Part shown: in pieces, positions 1 to 6,217 of the stretch
How the letters are laid out: the number at the start of each line of letters is the position of its first letter
How positions within the stretch are numbered: position 1 is the stretch's first letter
Assembly (NCBI GenBank): GCA_013153335.1
Contig: JAADEP010000150.1
Span: forward strand, 1 to 6,542
From: Chloroflexota bacterium
Lineage (GTDB): Bacteria; Chloroflexota; Anaerolineae; Anaerolineales; DRMV01
Direction: 5' to 3'
DNA: 6,542 nucleotides
The notes under the pieces: generated by a model
What the model was told of the DNA's origin: nothing
The model's database searches: none
The model's input: the letters and a program-made list of their open reading frames with translations, nothing else
Translations under genes and position numbers: made by a program

Positions 1-1716
1 GACCTGGATGTGCCGCCTACGGTGCGTGAAGGGTCGTTCACCGTCCAGGATGTCAACCAGACGTTGGCTGTGATCCCCTTGCCGCAGGGACGGGGGCGCC
101 ACACGGTTGGCCTGGACCGAAGCCCGGTTCAACAGGGCAAGCTGTATTTGCAGCTGCGCACGCTGCTCGAGCCGCAAAGTACACTCTGCAGCCCGAGCGC
201 CGAGCGCTGGGTCGTGCTGCGGAACCTAAAGGTCACCTTCCGCGGCACCGCGGCGCGTCCATCCTCGGTCGCGGCGTTCTGGCCCCCGGACTTGCAGCAG
301 CTGTACATCCTGGTGGACACGACGGATCTAACGCCCGAGGTGGCCGAGACCGTGTTGACTGTAAGCGCGTTCGCCGCGCGGCTCGCGCCGGCGCATCCGG
401 TGGCCGTGTATGTGGCCCCTTACCGCGACGAAAGCATCCGAGGCGGGCCTTTCACTCGTACCGTTATTGTGCGTCCGGGGACGCCGTTGCGTTTACGCCT
501 GGTGGCCGGTCCTGAAGGATGGCCCGGGCTGCTGATCCCCGTCCCTGAGCAAGAGGTGCGCCATACGGTCCGCCGATGGCTGGAGCAGGCCTTGCCCTTG
601 GTCTGGGGCCCGGAAGCCCGGCTCAAGCACACCCTGCCCCTGACCCCCGAGCCCACACTGCGCCTTCCTCTGACTGCGCTGCACCCTGGCCGGCTGCAGA
701 TGCGGGGCGTCGGGACGCTGGAGACGCAAATACGCTTTCGTCAAAGCGATTTCGGCCAACCCGTACGTCAAGTACGGTTGTACTTGCAAGGCATGTATAC
801 GCCCGTTCCGCCAACGGGCTTCGCGACGTTGATGGTGCTGCTCAACGACGGTCTGGTGGCCACGCAACCCCTGGACCGCGGGGGCTCGTTCACCTTGCGG
901 GTGACCTTCCCCAAAGCTCTGCTGCAGCGGGAAAACACCCTCACCCTGCGGGTGCTGTATACCCCGCCCGGGGGAGAGTGCCGTCTGGGGTCGCATGATA
1001 TCGTGGTGGATATCGCGGAGAACGCGTTTTTGGAAGCCGAGCCCGGGCAGAGCCTGCCGCCCGGATTCGAGCGCTATCCCCAGGCCTTGCTTCCGGAGTT
1101 CGAGGTCGCGCTCGACGCGCTGGACATTCAGGCCCTGGATTTGGCGAGCATCCTGGTCGCCGCGCTGCAGCGCCTGTCGCCCGTTTCCCTTTCGCCTCGG
1201 GTGACCGCGTGGCGCCAGGCCCGGGTGCATGCCCTGCCCGTCTTGGTCATCGCCCGGGACCCTGAGGCGGTTGGGGAATGGGACCCACCGCTGACGATCC
1301 AGCCCTTCCGCCTGGTGGACGACCAGGGCCGTGAAGTGCTCCGGCTGGAGCAGGACGTCGCGTTTCAAATTCTGCAGGCCTACGAGCTTGGGGACCGCGA
1401 CGTGCTGCTTTGGAGCCAGCAAGGTTGGGACGAACAGCCGCAGGAGGCGTTACGACAGGCGCTGCTCCATCGGCAGGATGGATGGTACGCGCTTCACGGC
1501 GACACGTGGGTTCATCCTCGCGGCCAGGAGGATTTTAGTTTGCGCCTGCGGCCCAGCGCGCTGAAGGTGGAACCTGTGGGGCTCGAAGCCACGCTTTGGG
1601 ACCTCTGGGCCCGGGTGCGGGGCGTGGTCTTTGGGGTGGCGATTTTGGCGGTGGTGGCCTTTCTCATCTGGGCCTACCCGCGGTTGGTTCAGGATCGTAC
1701 ACCACCTGATGCTTGA
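1..1716 (+). CDS. bcsB: BcsB-like polysaccharide synthase partner protein, 5' end outside window
   Basis: The frame is open from base 1, so this is the 3' part of a longer gene (571 codons here). The GTG at base 10 is unlikely to be the real start, because no signal peptide follows it. The order matches BcsB, which guides the nascent glucan out of the membrane synthase. Counting codons from base 1: the tail of a first beta-rich carbohydrate-binding-like domain with a Cys at 63; an alpha/beta domain at about 95-200; a second beta domain at about 220-345 ending in a BcsB-like stretch with Pro-Pro-Gly-Gly-Glu-Cys at 322-327; a second alpha/beta domain at about 365-520; an aromatic/basic helix; and one membrane helix at about 540-560 with a short cytoplasmic tail. 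The C-terminal anchor is a BcsB hallmark. Full-length BcsB is usually about 700-800 aa, so signal peptide and most of the first domain are missing. Gene order is bcsB then synthase, the reverse of classical bcsAB. Family assignment is from fold order and remembered similarity; the polymer need not be cellulose. Confidence 0.75.
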   Translation, partial: DLDVPPTVREGSFTVQDVNQTLAVIPLPQGRGRHTVGLDRSPVQQGKLYLQLRTLLEPQSTLCSPSAERWVVLRNLKVTFRGTAARPSSVAAFWPPDLQQLYILVDTTDLTPEVAETVLTVSAFAARLAPAHPVAVYVAPYRDESIRGGPFTRTVIVRPGTPLRLRLVAGPEGWPGLLIPVPEQEVRHTVRRWLEQALPLVWGPEARLKHTLPLTPEPTLRLPLTALHPGRLQMRGVGTLETQIRFRQSDFGQPVRQVRLYLQGMYTPVPPTGFATLMVLLNDGLVATQPLDRGGSFTLRVTFPKALLQRENTLTLRVLYTPPGGECRLGSHDIVVDIAENAFLEAEPGQSLPPGFERYPQALLPEFEVALDALDIQALDLASILVAALQRLSPVSLSPRVTAWRQARVHALPVLVIARDPEAVGEWDPPLTIQPFRLVDDQGREVLRLEQDVAFQILQAYELGDRDVLLWSQQGWDEQPQEALRQALLHRQDGWYALHGDTWVHPRGQEDFSLRLRPSALKVEPVGLEATLWDLWARVRGVVFGVAILAVVAFLIWAYPRLVQDRTPPDA

Positions 1717-1737
1717 ATGAAGGAACGAGGATAGGAA

Positions 1738-3621
1738 ATGCCCAAGACTTCTTTGCGGTTGGGCGAGCTTTTGCTCCAGGAAGGCTTAATTCGACCCGAA
1801 GATTTGGACCGGGCGCTGGAAATGCAGCGCCGGACCGGCTCCCCTTTGGGGCAGATTCTCATTGCCCTGGGGTTGGTCCGGCGCTATGACCTGTATCGGC
1901 TGCTGGCCCGGCAGTGGAACCTTCCCTTTCGGGACTTGCTGCAGGATCCACCGGATCCGGAGGTGGTGCGCCTCGGTTCGCCAGAGCAGATGTTGCGCGA
2001 GGGGTACCTTCCCCTGGAGCGCGAAGGCAACGTGTGGCACATCGCGACCGCGCGGCGCCCTACCCCCGAGCGCGAGGCGCGCATCCGAGAACAGCTCGGT
2101 ATCCCGCCGGACGATGTGGTGCAATTCTACGTGACCACGGACTGGGACATCGAGCAGGTTATCCGGGATGTGTTCCGGGAAGAGGTTATCCACAGTACCG
2201 TGCTGGGGTTGTATTACCGGCGACCGCACGAATCGGCCTACACCGTGCTCACCCGAGGCCAATTCGCGGTCCTCGCCTTGGGCCTGTTGAGCCTGATTTT
2301 GGCCTTGTGGTGGGCACCTTACCCCACCTTGCTCCTGCTCAACGCGTGCATCAACATCGGCTTCCTGGCCGGGATTGCGTTCAAGTTCGTGGTCTCGCTC
2401 GTGGGCGCTACCGCGGAGCAATGGGAGCCCATCACCCAGGAAGACCTCGCCGCGCTGCGGGATGAGGATCTTCCCCGATATACCATTCTGGTTCCGGTGT
2501 ATCGGGAGGCCAACGTTATCCGGCCTTTGCTGGAGAGCCTGTCCAAGTTGGACTACCCACGGGACAAGCTGGAGATTCTGGTGCTCATTGAGGAGGACGA
2601 CGAGGAAACCCTGGCCGCGGCCAAGGCCGCGCGGCCGCCGTACAATGTGCGCTTTATCCGCATCCCCGACAGTCCACCCAAAACCAAACCCAAAGCCTGC
2701 AACGTCGGCCTCTTCTTCGCCCGGGGCGAGTTTTTGGTCATCTACGACGCGGAAGATCGCCCCGAGCCGGACCAACTCAAAAAGGCCGTGGCCGCGTTCC
2801 GCAAAGGCCCGCCGAACCTGGCCGTGGTGCAGGCCGCGCTCAACTACTACAACCGCAACGAAAACTTCCTCACCCGCATGTTCACCCTGGAGTATTCGTA
2901 CTGGTTCGACTACATGCTGCCTGGCCTGGCCCGGCTGGGCCTGCCCATCCCCCTGGGCGGCACCAGCAACCACTTTCGCACCCAGGTGCTGCGTGAGCTG
3001 GGCGGCTGGGACCCCTTCAACGTGACCGAGGACGCGGATCTGGGGATTCGCGCGGCCATGCACGGGTATCGGGTCTCGGTCATCAACTCGACCACGTATG
3101 AAGAGGCCAACTCCCGGGTGGGCAACTGGATCCGTCAGCGCTCCCGGTGGATCAAAGGATATATGCAGACCGCGCTGGTGCATTTGCGCTCCCCGCGGAA
3201 GTTGGTGCGCTGCCTGGGCTGGAAGGGGACCATGGGGTTTTTGTTCCTCATTGTGGGCACGCCCTTGACCTTCTTGAGCGCACCGTGGATGTGGGTGATG
3301 TACATCGTGTGGCTGTTGACCCGCACCGAGTTATTGACCCCGCTTTTCCCGCCCGCGGTACTTTCAGTCAGCTTGTTTAATCTGTTGATCGGTAACGGCC
3401 TGGCGATTTACCTCAACATGATGGCGATGTTCAAGCGCAAGTATTACGACCTCATCGGCTGGGCGCTGCTCAATCCCGCGTATTGGGTTTTGCATTCCAT
3501 CGCGGCCTATAAGGCCTTGTGGCAGCTTCTGGTTCGACCCCATTATTGGGAGAAGACCGTTCATGGCCTCACTCGCTACGAAACGCCTGCGCTCGCCTCA
3601 GAATCGTCGCCGGCTGCGTAA
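1738..3621 (+). CDS. MshEN-domain family 2 processive glycosyltransferase (cellulose synthase-like)
   Basis: This is a membrane glycosyltransferase of 627 aa that should polymerise a nucleotide-sugar at the cytoplasmic face and pass the chain across the membrane. Residues 7-30 match the 24-residue MshEN c-di-GMP-binding consensus (RLGELL...GLI...L..AL..Q). A 5-residue spacer (31-35) and a second copy at 36-59 follow, starting PLG instead of RLG. Two membrane helices lie at about 176-195 and 197-221. The GT2 core starts at about 248 (YTILVPVYRE) and has acidic residues at 285-290, DAED at 337-340, a GGTSNHFR acceptor-side motif at 407-414, TED at 430-432 and Q467-R-S-R470-W471, so all catalytic motifs are present. 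Further helices lie at about 499-527, 539-562 and 573-597. A W604-E-K-T-V-H-G610 motif sits near the end. No PilZ domain follows. The ATG has a GAGGA ribosome site at 1727-1731, 6 nt upstream, and sits 21 nt after the BcsB-like gene. The product sugar cannot be read from sequence. E. coli NfrB, a GT2 enzyme carrying an MshEN domain at its other end, is the closest precedent I know. Confidence 0.92.
   Translation: MPKTSLRLGELLLQEGLIRPEDLDRALEMQRRTGSPLGQILIALGLVRRYDLYRLLARQWNLPFRDLLQDPPDPEVVRLGSPEQMLREGYLPLEREGNVWHIATARRPTPEREARIREQLGIPPDDVVQFYVTTDWDIEQVIRDVFREEVIHSTVLGLYYRRPHESAYTVLTRGQFAVLALGLLSLILALWWAPYPTLLLLNACINIGFLAGIAFKFVVSLVGATAEQWEPITQEDLAALRDEDLPRYTILVPVYREANVIRPLLESLSKLDYPRDKLEILVLIEEDDEETLAAAKAARPPYNVRFIRIPDSPPKTKPKACNVGLFFARGEFLVIYDAEDRPEPDQLKKAVAAFRKGPPNLAVVQAALNYYNRNENFLTRMFTLEYSYWFDYMLPGLARLGLPIPLGGTSNHFRTQVLRELGGWDPFNVTEDADLGIRAAMHGYRVSVINSTTYEEANSRVGNWIRQRSRWIKGYMQTALVHLRSPRKLVRCLGWKGTMGFLFLIVGTPLTFLSAPWMWVMYIVWLLTRTELLTPLFPPAVLSVSLFNLLIGNGLAIYLNMMAMFKRKYYDLIGWALLNPAYWVLHSIAAYKALWQLLVRPHYWEKTVHGLTRYETPALASESSPAA
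3548..3555 (+). promoter_or_regulatory. Ribosome binding site for the overlapping third gene
   Basis: A purine-rich GGGAGAAG lies 7 nt before the ATG at 3563, inside the end of the glycosyltransferase gene. It supports the upstream start and hence the 59-nt overlap. That start also gives a very basic N-terminus (residues 7-20) before the first membrane helix, as expected for a polytopic membrane protein. Confidence 0.5.
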
Positions 3622-5119
3622 GCTGCTTCTGCACGCTTCCGGTCTGGTGGTGATGAGCCTTCCCCTGGGCCTGGTAGCCTGGGAGAGCGCGCGGTTGGGG
3701 TTTTTGAGCCATGAGCACGCGTATTTTCTGGCGAAGGCCCTGTTGGTGGTCGACCGGAGCCGGGTAGAGCTATTAGGGTTGATTTATCCGCCACTGCCCT
3801 TTTTGTTGCTATTGCCTGCGCCGACGCACACCCTGGCCTTGGTGTGGAACGTGGTCCTCGCGGCGCTCTTGGCGTGGCTTCTGGGCCTGCGTTTGGCCCG
3901 GTTAGGCTTCGCGCCCTGGTTGGCTGCGCTCGTGGTGCTCGCGGCCATGATGACGCCCGGCTCGCTGTTCGTGGCGACGCAGGCCCTTTCGCCCATCTTG
4001 TTGCTGGTGTTGCTCTTCATGGCTTGGCGTTATGTGCAGCTGTTCACGCACCAACGATGGACGTGGGCAGGTTTTGTGGCGGGGTTGCTGTTGGGATTGG
4101 GCTTCTTCGCGCATGCTTATGCTTTGGTTTACGGTGTGGTCCTCGCGCTCGTGGGTGTGTTTTCCGTGCGAAAGCGCGCGCCAGGGGAACTTCAAGCTTC
4201 GCTTTTGGTATTGACGTTCCCTATGTTTATGGCCCTGGGGGCATGGAGCTACACCAACTGGCTGTTCACGTCGGATCCGTTTTATTTCTTGCGTCATCCG
4301 CTCTCCAGTCCCTTTGTCTACGCCCGGCCGCCCTCGTCTTGGACCGCCCCGGGTTGGACCCAGGCCTTTTGGCGCACCTGGGCCGATGTGCTTAGCGTGC
4401 CTTTGTATATGGGCTTGTTGGTTCTGGCCGCGAGCGTTCGGCCCGCATCGCTGATCGTCTATCTGCTTCCTTGGGTGTGGATTTTCGTAGCCCGGGGCGG
4501 AGGGCTTGTGTATGAGCCGCCTTTCGCACAGCTTACGCTGACCGTTGCCGCGCTGGCCGCGTGGCCTGTGCGCCTCCCTCGGCGCATGCAGCCTTTTCTG
4601 GTGGCCTTGGCCGTGCTGCATCTCTACCAAGGCTACACCACGCCCCAACAGGACGAGCTTCGCATGTGGTGGCAGGCGCTGGTGCAGCATCAAACCCATC
4701 CCAGCTGGCGCGAAGAACAGGCCATTGGGGACGAATTACGGTCCTTCCCGCGCCAGAGCATTTTGCTAGACGATCGAGTGGGCTACCGGTTGGTCGCTCG
4801 CACAGGCACAACCGAGGTGTTCGTCTTGCCCTCGGACCCTATCTTCGGCCTCGCGATGGAAATGCCCGAGCGTTTTGTAACGTATGTCCTCGTTCCCCAC
4901 GGTGCCTCCGTAGCGCACTATGGGCCCTGGGTCGCGCTACTTCGACCGCCGCCGAACTTCGTGCTGTTAGAAGCCTGGACGAACTGGGCCCTCTACCAAC
5001 GCCCGCCCCGAGCGTATGTGGGCGTGGTTGCAAAGGATCTGCTTACGCGCGGCCTTCGCCTGTCTAAGGTGTCGGAGCGACGGACATTCGTCGCGTGCGG
5101 CGTACGGAAATTTCTGTGA
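3563..5119 (+). CDS. Polytopic membrane protein, putative GT-C-type glycosyltransferase
   Basis: This 518-aa membrane protein starts inside the previous gene (59-nt overlap, different frame), so the two are almost certainly co-transcribed. Residues 7-20 are rich in Arg/Lys, followed by a first hydrophobic helix at about 21-41. A short non-cytoplasmic loop then carries H50-E51-H-A-Y-F, which is where GT-C enzymes such as ArnT/PMT carry their acidic catalytic residue. A Tyr-Pro-Pro-Leu-Pro turn (about residues 74-78) and roughly eight to ten more hydrophobic segments run to about residue 355. The last 160 residues are soluble-looking and alpha/beta, with ILLDD at 400-404 and a VLP-SDP-like turn; similar tails occur in family-39-like membrane glycosyltransferases. 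Those enzymes use lipid-linked sugars on the outer face, so decoration of the polymer or of a surface protein is plausible. The acidic loop has only one Glu and no clear second acid, so a non-enzymatic membrane partner is an alternative. The gene is real; the function is tentative. Confidence 0.6.
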   Translation: MASLATKRLRSPQNRRRLRKLLLHASGLVVMSLPLGLVAWESARLGFLSHEHAYFLAKALLVVDRSRVELLGLIYPPLPFLLLLPAPTHTLALVWNVVLAALLAWLLGLRLARLGFAPWLAALVVLAAMMTPGSLFVATQALSPILLLVLLFMAWRYVQLFTHQRWTWAGFVAGLLLGLGFFAHAYALVYGVVLALVGVFSVRKRAPGELQASLLVLTFPMFMALGAWSYTNWLFTSDPFYFLRHPLSSPFVYARPPSSWTAPGWTQAFWRTWADVLSVPLYMGLLVLAASVRPASLIVYLLPWVWIFVARGGGLVYEPPFAQLTLTVAALAAWPVRLPRRMQPFLVALAVLHLYQGYTTPQQDELRMWWQALVQHQTHPSWREEQAIGDELRSFPRQSILLDDRVGYRLVARTGTTEVFVLPSDPIFGLAMEMPERFVTYVLVPHGASVAHYGPWVALLRPPPNFVLLEAWTNWALYQRPPRAYVGVVAKDLLTRGLRLSKVSERRTFVACGVRKFL

Positions 5120-5254
5120 AAATGGTTCTTCTTGGCGAGTGCTCGTAAACAGACCGGTTTGGTTCAATAAAGAGAGATGACTTCGCTCATAAGGGACACT
5201 TTGTGGTATTCTTGTTGTTAACCCGCTCGAGTTTGAAGATAAGGAGAAAAGACA
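5120..5254 (+). other. Intergenic gap between polysaccharide cluster and lipoprotein gene
   Basis: This 135-nt stretch is clearly AT-richer than the genes before it. I searched for a -35/-10 pair with 15-19 nt spacing and for a GC hairpin followed by T's, and found neither convincingly. The best promoter-like pieces (TTGGTT at 5159 and CATAAG at 5188) are 23 nt apart, which is too far. It is the only substantial gap in the window, so an independent start for the lipoprotein transcript is plausible but unproven. Confidence 0.4.
5241..5246 (+). promoter_or_regulatory. Strong ribosome binding site of the lipoprotein gene
   Basis: AAGGAG lies 8 nt before the ATG at 5255, close to the ideal Shine-Dalgarno sequence and spacing. 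It fixes the start codon, and the signal peptide and lipobox that follow agree with it. Confidence 0.8.
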
Positions 5255-6217
5255 ATGCGAAAGATCATGTTGCAAACCCTTCTCCTTGGCCTGGCCGTGC
5301 TCTTGGTCGGCTGCACCTCTCGCGCGACCTACCCGCCTACCCCCACCCAGCCCGCTGGGCCGACCGCCACGCGTACGCGGCCGCCCACCGCGACCGAGCC
5401 CACGCCCTCGCCCACCGCGACGCAAGCGCCCTTGCCCTCGCCGACGCAGGCGCAAGCAGAAGGAACGGCCACCCTAGAGACCAACGAAGACACCTCGGCA
5501 GCTCCTACGGATGTCGTTACAGAAGAGCGCAGCCCCACGCCAGAATCGACACCATCCAACGAGGCCGCGACGGAGCAAGCGGGGGAGGCTACACCCGAGC
5601 CCACGCCAGGTGTTGATTCTTGGCAGGAACTAAAATCTATCTTGGGTAAATTAGCACAGGAGCCAGTAGAGTGGGAGTTCCCTTATGCAGGTTCCATCGG
5701 TTTTGGTTATCCAGGCCAAGCGCCAGCGCTGATATATAAAGAGGTTACTAGAAAATTAAACCTGCAGGGCGCGCTTTCGCACATAATACAAAGTGGGGGA
5801 GAAGTTGTTGTTTTCTTGGATGATGAAGTTTTGCTTTACGGACTACAGTCCTTACGCAAAAGACCGGCGTATCTCCTCAAATTTAGAAAAGGCCGTGTCG
5901 TTGCTGTTAAATCTTTGAATTCAGATGCCGAGGAGATATTAGATAGATATGGACAGCGTTATCAGGAAGACATTTTTGGACTTCTTGGCTATCATTTAGG
6001 CGACCGAGATCGAACCCATTATATGCTTATCATAAGCCCAGATAAACACCAAACAGCGCTCTTAAAGATTGAGACGCATATTATCCATCCCAGTCAAACT
6101 ATGGGAGGGCCAAGGCTTTTTGGTTTTTCCGCCTCTTTAGTCGAGGATGGAAATGAGTTAGACGGTGCGAAAAAATTCCTCTTGAGTCAGGGGTTTCAAT
6201 ATGATATAAAACCATAA
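5255..6217 (+). CDS. Lipoprotein with Pro/Thr-rich linker and unrecognised C-terminal domain
   Basis: This 320-aa protein starts with a type II signal peptide: Arg-Lys at 2-3, a hydrophobic core at 5-16, and lipobox L-V-G-C with Cys20 as the expected lipidated residue. It should be anchored on the outer face of the membrane. Residues 21-120 form a disordered linker rich in Pro, Thr, Ala and Glu, which would hold the rest away from the membrane or through the wall. From about residue 121 (DSWQEL) to 320 there is a compact-looking alpha/beta domain with alternating hydrophobic strands, such as VVVFLDDEVLLYGL and MLIISPD, and a lone HYMLI/HIIHP pair of His-containing strands. I see no known catalytic motif or cysteine there and do not recognise the family. 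Base composition changes abruptly at about base 5620, from over 80% GC in the linker to about 40% in the domain, suggesting that the domain sequence was acquired or is under different pressure. The stop overlaps the next start (TAATG), so the two products are probably made together. Confidence 0.85.
   Translation: MRKIMLQTLLLGLAVLLVGCTSRATYPPTPTQPAGPTATRTRPPTATEPTPSPTATQAPLPSPTQAQAEGTATLETNEDTSAAPTDVVTEERSPTPESTPSNEAATEQAGEATPEPTPGVDSWQELKSILGKLAQEPVEWEFPYAGSIGFGYPGQAPALIYKEVTRKLNLQGALSHIIQSGGEVVVFLDDEVLLYGLQSLRKRPAYLLKFRKGRVVAVKSLNSDAEEILDRYGQRYQEDIFGLLGYHLGDRDRTHYMLIISPDKHQTALLKIETHIIHPSQTMGGPRLFGFSASLVEDGNELDGAKKFLLSQGFQYDIKP
5315..5614 (+). repeat. Low-complexity Pro/Thr/Ala linker-coding region
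   Basis: This stretch encodes residues 21-120 of the lipoprotein. Its first half is strongly GC-biased and built from recurring Pro-Thr codon pairs; for example CCCACCGCGAC occurs twice about 30 nt apart. A hand count of bases 5341-5400 gives 50 of 60 G or C. The second half is richer in Glu, Asn and Ser. The open frames seen here in other frames and on the opposite strand are by-products of this bias. Such regions change length readily by recombination. Confidence 0.75.

Noticed and set aside
493..1422. 309-aa open frame on the - strand across the BcsB-like gene
   Set aside because: Antisense shadow with biased composition and no recognisable motif; the + strand frame has a coherent domain order and membrane anchor.
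1786..3183. 465-aa open frame on the - strand across the glycosyltransferase gene
   Set aside because: It is antisense to a gene with all GT2 motifs intact. Its translation is rich in Arg, Gly, Gln and His without domain features, as expected from high-GC DNA.
3530..3621. Search for a C-terminal PilZ domain (RxxxR, DxSxxG) in the synthase
   Set aside because: Only a short polar tail follows the last membrane helix; neither motif is present and there is no room for the domain.
3902..4699. 265-aa open frame on the - strand across the membrane protein gene
   Set aside because: It reads as the hydrophilic complement of a hydrophobic coding strand (Gln, Arg and His rich), a typical artefact opposite membrane proteins.
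5203..5616. Overlapping open frames in other frames across the lipoprotein linker
   Set aside because: They arise from the GC-rich low-complexity DNA. The frame from 5255 has a strong ribosome site, signal peptide and lipobox.
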